A stretch of 15,377 nt of DNA, from assembly GCA_900770225.1 (NCBI GenBank), contig CAAGJU010000398.1, forward strand, positions 1 to 15,377. The letters are read 5' to 3'. A model generated the notes under the pieces. The model did no database searches, was not told the origin of the DNA, and worked only from the letters and a program-made list of their open reading frames with translations. The stretch comes from Lachnospiraceae bacterium. GTDB lineage: Bacteria; Bacillota; Clostridia; Lachnospirales; Lachnospiraceae. The position numbers and the translations under genes are program-made. Positions within the stretch are counted from its first letter, which is position 1. The number at the start of each line of letters is the position of its first letter. Positions 5,739 through 12,109 of this stretch are shown here, piece by piece.

Positions 5739-5830
5739 GACGTTGTTCATACAACGACAACTATATTACAATCAGCCCTATTTATCAGTTTTGTCTGTTC
5801 GTTTCCGCCCGCCAGAATAGATCAACGTAA
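5549..5830 (+). pseudogene. Decayed copy of the 31-residue peptide gene
   Basis: It starts MNVTDLMNCIEYTFTCIGIGIAQFF like the intact peptide but lacks two residues (IA) in the core. Two bases are lost at the AAAAAATAG end, which removes the stop, so the frame runs on through the terminator, the antisense promoter and the remnant at 5778-5885 to 5830. The extra 60 or so residues are accidental coding. The ribosome site is weakened to AAAGGAAGG. It is most likely non-functional. Confidence 0.6.
5711..5738 (-). promoter_or_regulatory. Antisense promoter retained in repeat copy 2
   Basis: On the minus strand: TTGACA (5738-5733), a 16-nt spacer, TAAGAA (5716-5711). It is the equivalent of the copy 1 antisense promoter with a weaker -10 box. 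Confidence 0.4.
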
Positions 5831-5885
5831 CTATCCCAAAGCCGATCATAACAAAAACATTTGCCAACCAGAATTTAGGAAATCT
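5778..5885 (-). pseudogene. 3' remnant of a paralog of the 3324-3728 membrane protein gene
   Basis: The minus strand encodes FVMIGFGIVTLIYSGGRKRTD before the stop at 5778-5780. The intact gene at 3324-3728 ends FVMIGFGIVTLICSGNRKQTD. DNA similarity is high over about 75 bp, and an in-frame TAA at 5886-5888 closes the frame upstream. Only the tail of the gene survives, next to repeat copy 2, and no start or ribosome site remains. Confidence 0.75.
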
Positions 5886-5931
5886 TTACTGCTGCAATAC
5901 TTTTTGATTCGCGAAAGGCGAAAGCAACCGA

Positions 5932-5960
5932 TTGACGTGTACACATGTAACGGGTATAAT
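5932..5960 (+). promoter_or_regulatory. Strong sigma-A promoter and candidate HigA operator
   Basis: TTGACG (5932-5937), a 17-nt spacer and a perfect TATAAT (5955-5960). A palindrome, GTGTACAC (5937-5944), lies between the two boxes and is a likely binding site for the HigA repressor, since HigA-type antitoxins usually bind their own promoter. Confidence 0.75.
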
Positions 5961-6246
5961 AATTATAATAAATAATTTTGCAGATAAAGAAACAGAGAAA
6001 GTCTATCATCAGATCTTTTCAAAGAAACTGCCTCAATCCATACAAAAGATAGCTTTGCGTAAGCTCATAATGATGGATGCTTCTGAATGCCTGGAAGATT
6101 TAAGAATTCCGCCTGCAAATCATCTGGAACAATTACATGGTGACCGGGAAGGGCAATATAGTATCCGTATTAACGGGCAGTACAGAATCTGTTTTCGAGA
6201 GGAAAGAAACCGTTTCTTTGATGTCGAGATTACTGATTATCATTAA
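5932..6246 (+). CDS. higB: HigB-like toxin, RelE superfamily mRNA interferase
   Basis: A plasmid-maintenance killer/HigB protein, a ribosome-dependent endoribonuclease that cuts mRNA. The body begins at INNFADKETEKVYHQIFSKKLP, the classic HigB start region, and keeps LEDLRIPPANHLEQLHGDR, QYSIRINGQYRICF and the C-terminal FFDVEITDYH with the terminal histidine typical of the active site. The start is uncertain. The only standard start codon in frame is TTG at 5932, but that TTG is the first half of the -35 box, and transcription should start near 5966. Family comparison suggests the protein begins at ATT 5962 or ATA 5965/5968, which are non-standard codons with no ribosome site. So the gene may be leaderless, weakly expressed or silenced. 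higA lies 50 nt downstream. Confidence 0.8.
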   Translation: MTCTHVTGIIIIINNFADKETEKVYHQIFSKKLPQSIQKIALRKLIMMDASECLEDLRIPPANHLEQLHGDREGQYSIRINGQYRICFREERNRFFDVEITDYH

Positions 6247-6296
6247 CAGTTATTGAAAAAAGTTCATGGAAACGCCATTTCTATGGGAGGTGCGAT

Positions 6297-6593
6297 ATGA
6301 CAAATTTAATTGAAACGCCCACGGTTGGAGAGATTTTAGAGACAGAGTTTATGCAGCCGCTGAATATCTCGGCTTATCGCATGGCTAAAGATATCAATGT
6401 CCCGGTATCCCGGATTCAGGATATTCTTCATGGCAGGCGTCGTGTTACTGCCGATACTTCAGTGCGTCTCGGAAGGTATTTTGGTGTTTCAGACCGTTAT
6501 TTTCTGAATCTGCAGGATGATATCGATATCCGAAATATCAATAGTTCTATGAAAGAAGAACTCGATAAAATACAGAAAGTTCAGTCAGCATAA
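6297..6593 (+). CDS. higA: HigA-like antitoxin, XRE-family helix-turn-helix
   Basis: A 98-residue antitoxin that binds and neutralises HigB and represses the shared promoter. It begins ETPTVGEILETEFMQPLNIS, the usual HigA opening. The helix-turn-helix lies at about 23-60 (SAYRMAKDINVPVSRIQDIL, then RRRVTADTSVRLGRYFGVS), followed by the family's YFLNLQ motif and a short helical tail. GGGAGGTG lies just before the ATG at 6297, a much better start signal than the toxin has, consistent with the need for excess antitoxin. The length and toxin-first order are normal for higBA. A terminator follows at 6731. Confidence 0.9.
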   Translation: MTNLIETPTVGEILETEFMQPLNISAYRMAKDINVPVSRIQDILHGRRRVTADTSVRLGRYFGVSDRYFLNLQDDIDIRNINSSMKEELDKIQKVQSA

Positions 6594-6730
6594 CAGCAGA
6601 CGTGATGTTGAAATCAGGCGTATCAATCAGTTTTTGACCGCTCCGTCATTTTCCTTTGGCGTTTAAATGAGAGGAATAGAAAGACAAAAAATTTTTGGAG
6701 AGAACTCAGGAGAGAACAGCCCCAAAATAG

Positions 6731-6762
6731 AATGAGAGGCATTTCTTCAGATGCCTCTCATT
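6731..6762. terminator. Bidirectional terminator between higBA and tRNA-Ser
   Basis: AATGAGAGGCAT (6731-6742) pairs perfectly with ATGCCTCTCATT (6751-6762), loop of 8 nt. T-rich sequence follows on the plus strand, and CTATTTT on the minus strand, so it can serve both higBA and the convergent tRNA gene. Confidence 0.8.
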
Positions 6763-6775
6763 TCCTTTATTTTAG

Positions 6776-6866
6776 CGGAGGACAAGGGATTCGAACCCTC
6801 GCGCCGTGAAAAGACGGCCTAGCGCATTTCGAGTGCGCCCCCTTAAGACCACTTGGGTAATCCTCC
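6776..6866 (-). tRNA. tRNA-Ser (anticodon CGA)
   Basis: On the minus strand the gene runs from GGAGGAT to GTCCTCC plus the discriminator G, giving a 7-bp acceptor stem. The anticodon stem GCGCA/TGCGC encloses the loop CTCGAAA, anticodon CGA, reading UCG serine codons. It has the long variable arm of serine tRNAs (GCCGTC-TTTTC-ACGGC) and a normal T-arm, GAGGGTTCGAATCCCT. CCA is not encoded. The 3' end faces the accessory region to the left, the usual side for integrative elements. Confidence 0.95.
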
Positions 6867-6987
6867 GTATTTCAATATTCAGTTGTCATTCACCGGGATC
6901 ACACCTGCTGTCAGGCTTGTATTTCATAAGCAGAACATCTTTTCAAATACAAAGTACAGATAACAGCTCTCCCGCGAATGCTTCACC

Positions 6988-7017
6988 ATTCTAACACACT
7001 TGCCGGCCGGCCGGCAA
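6988..7017 (-). promoter_or_regulatory. candidate tRNA promoter with an overlapping 18-bp palindrome
   Basis: On the minus strand: TTGCCG (7017-7012), an 18-nt spacer, TAGAAT (6993-6988). The -35 box is part of a perfect 18-bp palindrome, TTGCCGGCCGGCCGGCAA (7000-7017). The box is 120 nt from the tRNA, so a long 5' leader would have to be removed. A closer promoter cannot be excluded. Confidence 0.4.
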
Positions 7018-7140
7018 CATATTTCTTATTCTCGTGCCTGAGGGGTCAAATGAAAATTTAACTTCTACACACCCGTAGAAATAAGTCTTGCAAGCTCCCT
7101 CGCGAATCTGAGAATCTGAGTTGCCAGGCATACTCCGGTG

Positions 7141-7719
7141 TCATACATAGCTCCGCAGGAAGCGGTGTTTCCCATCGATCGATTCGTACACGCGAACCTC
7201 ACAGTTGTGCGGATGCGGCCTCCACTTAATGCCGTTCGGCCGGTCTTCCAGATAGCCGCAGAGCGCGCGGATAATGCCGCCGTGGCAGACGACAAGAACA
7301 TTTTCGCCGGGTTTATTTTTTTCCAGTTCCGAGAGGAAAGAAGAGGTTCTTGCCACTGCTGACGAGATCGTCTCGACGCTCTCCGGCGCCCTGAAGACCT
7401 CCGGCAGCAGCCAGAACAGTGACATGGCCGGTCCGAGGCATTCATAGCGCTTTCCCTCATACTTTCCATAGTTAAACTCGATTATTCGCGGATCCGTGAT
7501 GATCTTCGTCTCCGGAACACCACCGATGATGGATGCCGTCGTGATCGCTCTGTGAAGAGGACTGGCATACACAGCGTCAAAGTGCACATTGCCGATCCGC
7601 GCCCGCGCGGCCTCCGCCTGCTGCCGGCCCGTCTCATTCAGCGGAATATCCGTCCTGCCGCACATGACATGCCTTTTATTCATATCCGTCTGCCCATGGC
7701 GCGTGATATAGATCTTCAC
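7141..7719 (-). CDS. Histidine phosphatase family protein (phosphoglycerate mutase-like)
   Basis: A 192-residue cytoplasmic phosphatase of the cofactor-dependent phosphoglycerate mutase superfamily. The RHG signature with the phosphate-accepting His8 is at residues 7-9; Arg57 in ASPLHRA, Glu81 in IEFNYGKYEG and the second catalytic His146 in VVCHGG complete the pocket. The length fits small broad-range members (CobC/GpmB/PhoE-like); the substrate cannot be read from the sequence. The start is GTG at 7719 with GGAGG seven bases upstream. It appears monocistronic: the antiporter gene (7907-9139), which is transcribed in the same direction, ends 187 nt upstream of this start. A weak TTCTAC/GTAGAA hairpin lies about 70 nt past the stop. 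Confidence 0.9.
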   Translation of the reverse strand: MKIYITRHGQTDMNKRHVMCGRTDIPLNETGRQQAEAARARIGNVHFDAVYASPLHRAITTASIIGGVPETKIITDPRIIEFNYGKYEGKRYECLGPAMSLFWLLPEVFRAPESVETISSAVARTSSFLSELEKNKPGENVLVVCHGGIIRALCGYLEDRPNGIKWRPHPHNCEVRVYESIDGKHRFLRSYV

Positions 7720-7772
7720 CCAAAATCCTCCGTTATTGTCCTGCCTTCGAACCTCTTCTGTTTACAGCCGTG

Positions 7773-7877
7773 TTACCTGCAGACGTCTTCCCTGTCCCGG
7801 CTGCTTTTACATGTGTTTCGGCCGCTTTTACATGTGTTCATGCTTCTTTTCTGTGCCCGACCGCTGTATTTTTTCAT
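7773..7877 (-). CDS. Doubtful 34-codon basic ORF
   Basis: An ATG at 7877 opens a 34-residue Lys/Arg/Cys-rich frame (MKKYSGRAQKRSMNTCKSGR and onward) that contains two copies of NTCKS-x-R from the 21-bp repeat. There is no ribosome site before the ATG. It is listed because it is the only frame in the 187-nt gap between the phosphatase and antiporter genes; it may well be non-coding. Confidence 0.15.
   Translation of the reverse strand: MKKYSGRAQKRSMNTCKSGRNTCKSSRDREDVCR
7798..7839. repeat. Two 21-bp tandem repeats
   Basis: CGGCTGCTTTTACATGTGTT occurs at 7798 and again, with one change, at 7819, with a period of 21 bp, between the antiporter and phosphatase genes. Confidence 0.7.
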
Positions 7878-7906
7878 ATGATCGCGTCCAACTGCAGCCG
7901 AAAAAA

Positions 7907-9139
7907 TTACTCAGCCTTCTGCTTTGCCGGCTGCGGCTGCGCCTGTGCTGCTCCGCTGTTTCCTTCTTTCCTGTCCGTCTTCTCATAGAGCGCCTTCAGG
8001 ATGGTCGGCGTAACGATAGAGCTTACGATGATCAGCAGGATGACAGCTGTGAAGAACTGGCTGTCCATCATGCCTGCTTTCAGGCCTCTCTGTGCAACGA
8101 TCAGCGCAACCTCGCCACGGGTCATCATGCCGACACCGATCTTCAGACTATCGTCCTTCGAATAACCGCACATGCGTGCCATCGTGCCGCAGCCGATGAC
8201 CTTGGCAATCATGCCGACTGCCACAAAGGCCAGTGAGAATGCCAGAACAGACATATCGATCTGACGCAGATTTGTCTGCAGGCCGATGCTGGCGAAGAAG
8301 ATCGGGCCAAAGATCATGTAGGAGTTGATGTCCATCTTCCGCTCGATATAGGAAGAATCATCCAGTGAGCTCAGGATAATGCCCGCGCAGTAAGCGCCGG
8401 TGATATCTGCCACACCGAAAAATCTGTCCGCGATATAAGACATGGCAAAAGCAAGCACCAGGCCGATGATCGGGATTCTCCTCGTATGCGGATACCGTTT
8501 ATCGAGTTTTTTCATCACAAGGAAGATGATATATCCCACGCCCGCGGCAAAAATAAAGAACAGGATCATCTTGACAATGACGAGTCCGAGATTTGCCGTC
8601 GGATCCTTCAGGCTGATGACAGCTGTGAGGACGATAATGCCGAGAACATCATCGATAACCGCGGCGTTCATGATCGTCATGCCGACTTCCGTAGAGAGCT
8701 TGCCGAGATCGCGCAGCGCCTGGACGGTGATACTCACGGATGTCGCCGTCAGGATCGTACCGATGAAAAGCGCACGGATGAACTTCTCTGTACCGAAGCC
8801 GCCAAAGCCATAAAATGCCATGAACAGGATGGTGCCAAGGATCAGCGGAACCACCACGCCGAAGCAGGCGATCAGTGTAGCCTTCAGGCCGGATCTCTTC
8901 AGCTGCTGCATATCTGTTTCCAGGCCTGAGCTGAACATCAGGAGAATGACGCCGATCTCCGCCATACCGGAAATAAAATCATTGTACGGCACAAGATTCA
9001 GCAGGCTGGGGCCGATCAGCAGACCTGCGACGATCTCGCCGGCAACCTCCGGCGCCTTGATTTTTCTCGCCAGAAGTGCAAAAAACTTTGCAAAAATGAG
9101 TATGATGGCCAGATATTCCAGTATATCCAGAGTGTCCAT
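7907..9139 (-). CDS. CPA2 family cation/proton antiporter
   Basis: A 410-residue inner-membrane monovalent cation/H+ exchanger (Na_H_Exchanger domain, NapA/KefB-like), with about 12-13 membrane helices. The ion-binding core shows the unwound helix TATSVSITVQAL and the paired aspartates Asp163-Asp164 (NAAVIDDVLG) typical of electrogenic NapA-type exchangers. Lys313 (AKVIGC) fits the conserved lysine of the core, and TRGEVALI is a late-helix signature. No TrkA-N/RCK regulatory domain follows; the protein ends in a short Gln/Pro/Ala-rich tail. ATG 9139 is preferred because GGAAAGG lies seven bases upstream; a TTG at 9157 is less likely. A CsoR-like regulator gene lies 86 nt upstream in the same direction and may control it. 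The transported ion (Na+ or K+) cannot be told. Confidence 0.9.
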   Translation of the reverse strand: MDTLDILEYLAIILIFAKFFALLARKIKAPEVAGEIVAGLLIGPSLLNLVPYNDFISGMAEIGVILLMFSSGLETDMQQLKRSGLKATLIACFGVVVPLILGTILFMAFYGFGGFGTEKFIRALFIGTILTATSVSITVQALRDLGKLSTEVGMTIMNAAVIDDVLGIIVLTAVISLKDPTANLGLVIVKMILFFIFAAGVGYIIFLVMKKLDKRYPHTRRIPIIGLVLAFAMSYIADRFFGVADITGAYCAGIILSSLDDSSYIERKMDINSYMIFGPIFFASIGLQTNLRQIDMSVLAFSLAFVAVGMIAKVIGCGTMARMCGYSKDDSLKIGVGMMTRGEVALIVAQRGLKAGMMDSQFFTAVILLIIVSSIVTPTILKALYEKTDRKEGNSGAAQAQPQPAKQKAE

Positions 9140-9225
9140 TGTGTTGCCTTTCCCCAATCATGGATGATTTCGTTATTTTTGCCAATTCATAATAGCACAT
9201 TTTGGACATGTTTCACATTGAAGTT

Positions 9226-9663
9226 TCACTTCATAAACTGGTCGATCGCCTTCTGCAGCTCCTCGATCGCATCCATGTCCCCGTTTTTCACGGCATCGAC
9301 CATGCAGTGCGTGATATAGTCATGAAGCACGGTCTTACCCGTATTGTTGATCGCCGACCGCACAGCGGAAAGCTGAATCAGAACCTCCGCCGGATCCCGG
9401 TCATCCTCCACCATCTTCCGCACCGATTCCAGGTGCCCGATTGCCCGCGACAGGCGGTTCAGCACCGCCTTCTTCTCCTCGCCCGCGATGGCATCGCTCT
9501 CATGGTGCAGATGCGTGTGCTCAATGATCGTTCCGTCCTCCAGTACATGCACGTGCGGCTTCAGAGAATCCTCGTGCCTGGCACCGATGCTGTGCTCGTG
9601 CACAAACTCTTCGACGCTCTCATGTTTCTCCTTTGTCGTTTTTTTTACTGTCTCCTCAGCCAT
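9226..9663 (-). CDS. CsoR/FrmR-family regulator with His-rich N-terminus
   Basis: A 145-residue DNA-binding repressor of the all-helical CsoR/FrmR/RcnR family (DUF156 domain at about 63-145: VLNRLSRAIGHLESVRKMVE ... LIQLSAVRSAINNTGK). Members sense Cu(I), Ni/Co, formaldehyde or sulfur species. In copper sensors the ligands correspond to Cys45, His70 and Cys74 of Bacillus CsoR; aligning by spacing, these positions here are Pro91, Tyr116 and Cys120, so only one is kept. Instead a 60-residue N-terminal extension is rich in histidine (HVHVLEDG, EHTHLHH). Metal sensing could be relocated to the extension, or the effector may not be copper. ATG 9663 is preferred (AAGGA upstream) over 9678. The antiporter gene follows 86 nt downstream; no metal ATPase or chaperone is in the window. 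Confidence 0.85.
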   Translation of the reverse strand: MAEETVKKTTKEKHESVEEFVHEHSIGARHEDSLKPHVHVLEDGTIIEHTHLHHESDAIAGEEKKAVLNRLSRAIGHLESVRKMVEDDRDPAEVLIQLSAVRSAINNTGKTVLHDYITHCMVDAVKNGDMDAIEELQKAIDQFMK

Positions 9664-9729
9664 TTCCCCGTCCTTCATCTGATTCTGATGTTCATTTTCT
9701 TTACGTTGGCAAGCATCCGACGCTTATTC

Positions 9730-9738
9730 AGCATAGCA
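9730..9738 (-). promoter_or_regulatory. Possible extended -10 promoter for the CsoR-like gene
   Basis: On the minus strand TGCTATGCT forms an extended -10 element (TG-n-TATGCT) 66 nt before the ATG at 9663. No convincing -35 box is seen. Confidence 0.3.
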
Positions 9739-9799
9739 TAAAACCGATAAAATCGCATCTCCGACTCTTCTGCTCTGCGGCCGACGAATTTCCATTATC

Positions 9800-9828
9800 T
9801 TTACATCGAATTATGAATATTGTATAAT
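9800..9828 (+). promoter_or_regulatory. sigma-A promoter for degV
   Basis: TTTACA (9800-9805), a 17-nt spacer and a perfect TATAAT (9823-9828), 53 nt upstream of the start of the DegV gene. Confidence 0.75.
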
Positions 9829-9881
9829 CGGTCCAGATTTTACAGGTTATTCCGACGATTATTTTTATGAATGGAGCTGTC

Positions 9882-10751
9882 ATGCGAGAGATTCTTTTTA
9901 CTACAGAAAGCGGATCTGACGTCCCGAAAGCACTCCAGGAGAAGCTCGATGTCAAAGTGCTTCCCATGCACGTAACCATGGGTGAAAAAACATTCGACGA
10001 CGGTTCCGTACCGATCTCAGAACTGTACGACTACTTTGACCGGACAGGCGATACGCCGAAAAGTTCTGCCGACAACGTACAGGACTACATCGATTTCTTT
10101 GCACGGCTCAAGGAAGCTCATCCGGACTGTGTCATTTACAACTTTGCACTTTCCTCCGGCATTTCTACTAATTATGAGCACTCCGTTGTGGCAGTGCGCG
10201 AATTTACAGATGTCTATACGATCGATACCAAACGATTCGGCGCCGGATGCATCGCCTATATCGCGGAAGCGCGGAAGCTGCTGAACGCAAAGGGCGGCGC
10301 TGAGGCGATCACGGATTATGACGGCCTGGCGAAGGAATTTCAGGCGATCTCCGCGCGCATCGAGTGCTCCTTCGTGCCGGATTCGCTCGAATTTCTCCGT
10401 GCGGGCGGAAGAGTCACGAACGCCGCTTTTATCGCCTCCAACGTGCTGAAGATCAAGCCGCTGATCGTTCCCAATGAAGAAGGACAGTTGCTCGCCGCCA
10501 GCAGATACCGCGGAAGCATGCTGAAGATCTGTGGCAAATACGTACGCGATATGTGCGAAAAATATGATGTCGACCGCGACACACTCTACATCATGTATAC
10601 GGAAGGCGTATCCAAAGAGGTCCTGAACGAAATGGAGCGCACCGCCTATGAGCTCGGCTTTAAAGCTGTCAGCTACGATGTGTGCGGCGCCATCATCACC
10701 TGTCACGGCGGAAAAGCTGCCGTCGGCCTCGGTCTTGTACTGAAGTCCTGA
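9882..10751 (+). CDS. DegV family fatty-acid-binding protein
   Basis: A 289-residue DegV protein. Members such as FakB bind a fatty acid and present it to the FakA kinase for phosphorylation before phospholipid synthesis; other DegV copies have no known partner. The N-terminal strand FTTESGSDVP stands for the usual ITDSTSD motif. The NFALSSGISTNYEHS stretch matches the LSS-GLSGTYQ motif, followed by VYTIDTKRFGAGC, ECSFVPDSLEFLRAGGRV and NVLKIKPLI, all in family order; the TSQPS motif is replaced by PKSSADN. ATG 9882 is chosen because GGAG lies six bases before it; a frame starting at 9867 has no ribosome site. It is transcribed alone from its own promoter and ends at a terminator at 10848. 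No fakA is present in the window, so the exact lipid role is open. Confidence 0.9.
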   Translation: MREILFTTESGSDVPKALQEKLDVKVLPMHVTMGEKTFDDGSVPISELYDYFDRTGDTPKSSADNVQDYIDFFARLKEAHPDCVIYNFALSSGISTNYEHSVVAVREFTDVYTIDTKRFGAGCIAYIAEARKLLNAKGGAEAITDYDGLAKEFQAISARIECSFVPDSLEFLRAGGRVTNAAFIASNVLKIKPLIVPNEEGQLLAASRYRGSMLKICGKYVRDMCEKYDVDRDTLYIMYTEGVSKEVLNEMERTAYELGFKAVSYDVCGAIITCHGGKAAVGLGLVLKS

Positions 10752-10756
10752 ACTGC

Positions 10757-10801
10757 CGCGGAAAAGCCGCTGTCAGACTCAGCCTTGTGTTGAAGTCCTG
10801 A
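10757..10801 (+). pseudogene. 3' tail remnant of a second degV copy
   Basis: The bases after the degV stop repeat the last 15 codons of the gene with an offset of 50 bp: RGKAAVRLSLVLKS-stop against GGKAAVGLGLVLKS-stop. Many differences fall on third codon positions (GCT/GCC, GTA/GTG, CTG/TTG), pointing to the end of a diverged coding copy rather than a fresh duplication. Confidence 0.55.
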
Positions 10802-10847
10802 AACGCCGGACTTCTGACGGATCCTGATATAGATATTACGATTACCC

Positions 10848-10881
10848 GGGGAAACTGCTTCCGAAGCCGTTTCCCCTTTTT
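10848..10881 (+). terminator. Rho-independent terminator of degV
   Basis: GGGGAAAC (10848-10855) pairs with GTTTCCCC (10869-10876), extended by a GCTT/AAGC inner stem and followed by TTTTT. Confidence 0.85.
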
Positions 10882-11071
10882 CATGTTTCTGTGTCCCGCT
10901 TTCCTTCTCTCTTCTTATGCCTTCAGAAAAAAGTATACTGCTGTTTTCCCTTTTCATTACAGCTCTTGTTTTATTCTTTATCGACGAATTCTGAATTATG
11001 TTTTTGCGTGCTTTTCGTTTCACTCTTTTCTGAATGTGTCCCACCATTCCGCACTTTCTCTCCAGGCGTTT

Positions 11072-11077
11072 TATAAT
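11072..11077 (+). promoter_or_regulatory. Possible -10 box for the patatin-like gene
   Basis: A perfect TATAAT lies 70 nt before the start codon at 11148, but no good -35 box is found at the right distance. Apart from this, 10882-11147 is T-rich and shows no gene or other structure that I can support. Confidence 0.3.
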
Positions 11078-11147
11078 GTATACGATAATAACAGTGTCAA
11101 AAATTGTGAATCCGGTAATATCGAAAACAAAAGAGGGAGAAAAACAC

Positions 11148-12086
11148 ATGAGTTCTGAATCATCTATCGATGAAGCCCTCAGGGCACAGACAACGGCTGC
11201 ATCTGGGCAGAACGGTGAAGACAAAAATTGTAAAGCACGCACCGGTCTTGTCATGGAAGGCGGTGCCATGCGGGGGATGTTCACCTGCGGCGTCATCGAC
11301 GTCTTCATGGAAAATAACATCAACTTCGACAGCGCCATCGGTGTCTCCGCCGGCGCCGTATTCGGATGCAATCTCAAATCCCGCCAGATCGGCCGTCCCA
11401 TCCGCTACAACAAGCGCTTCTGCCGGAACAAAAATTATGAGAGCATCCAGTCTCTTCTGAAAACCGGCGATCTGTACAACGCAGATTTCTGCTACCGCCT
11501 GCTGCCGGATGAGCTCGATCCCTGGGACAGCGAAACCTTCGCCGCCAACCCAATGGATTTTTCTGTCGTTTGTACGGATGTGGAAACTGGAGAGCCGGTG
11601 TATCACCTCTGCACTACCGGCGTCGGCGATGACATGACCTGGTTCCGCGCCTCTGCATCAATGCCGGTGCTCTCCCGCATCGTCGAAGTCGGCGGTCATA
11701 AACTGCTGGACGGCGGTGTGACAGATCCGATCCCGCTTAAGCATTTTCAGGAGACCTCCGGCTGCTCCCGCATCATCGTCATCCTCACACGGCCACGCGG
11801 CTTCGTCGTGAAACGCAATCACCTGGATCCCATCATCCAGGCAAAATACCGCGACTATCCCGCCTTCATCGAGGCGTGGAAGCGGATGGACGACAACCAC
11901 AACGAAACTCTCCGCTATGTAGAAGCAGAAGAAGACACCGGCAGAATCCTCGTCATCCGCCCCGTCGTCGACGTAAACATCGGTAAAGCAGAAAAAAATC
12001 CCGACGAGCTCGAACGTGTGTATCAGGCAGGCCGCCGTGCCGGCCGGCGCTCACTGGAGAGTGTGCGTAGTTTCCTCTCTCATTGA
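11148..12086 (+). CDS. Patatin-like phospholipase (YjjU-type)
   Basis: A 312-residue acyl hydrolase of the patatin family, likely acting on phospholipids or related esters in the cytoplasm; no signal peptide is seen. The catalytic parts are complete: the oxyanion loop EGGAMRGMFTCGV (37-49), the nucleophile elbow GVSAG with Ser67, and the second catalytic residue Asp188 in LLDGGVTDPIPL. The order and spacing match bacterial YjjU/RssA-like proteins. The first 30 residues are polar and not conserved. GAGGGAG lies eight bases before the ATG at 11148; the open frame extends further 5' without a ribosome site. It is monocistronic, converging on the pgi operon across a long palindrome. Confidence 0.9.
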   Translation: MSSESSIDEALRAQTTAASGQNGEDKNCKARTGLVMEGGAMRGMFTCGVIDVFMENNINFDSAIGVSAGAVFGCNLKSRQIGRPIRYNKRFCRNKNYESIQSLLKTGDLYNADFCYRLLPDELDPWDSETFAANPMDFSVVCTDVETGEPVYHLCTTGVGDDMTWFRASASMPVLSRIVEVGGHKLLDGGVTDPIPLKHFQETSGCSRIIVILTRPRGFVVKRNHLDPIIQAKYRDYPAFIEAWKRMDDNHNETLRYVEAEEDTGRILVIRPVVDVNIGKAEKNPDELERVYQAGRRAGRRSLESVRSFLSH

Positions 12087-12109
12087 ACTTCCATAAAAGC
12101 TTAACATTA

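Noticed and set aside
5945..5952. CATGTAACG in the higBA promoter as a second ECF sigma target, like the box at 3208-3213
   Set aside because: It sits between a strong TTGACG and TATAAT pair that explains transcription, and a six-base match is easily due to chance.
7065..7469. A 134-codon minus-strand frame overlapping the phosphatase gene
   Set aside because: It is a shifted frame of the histidine phosphatase, with low-complexity Arg/Ser content and no ribosome site.
10703..11401. A 232-codon minus-strand frame across degV's tail and the patatin gene start
   Set aside because: It overlaps two well supported genes on the other strand and a terminator, and the translation is Arg/Ser/Lys-rich with no protein pattern.
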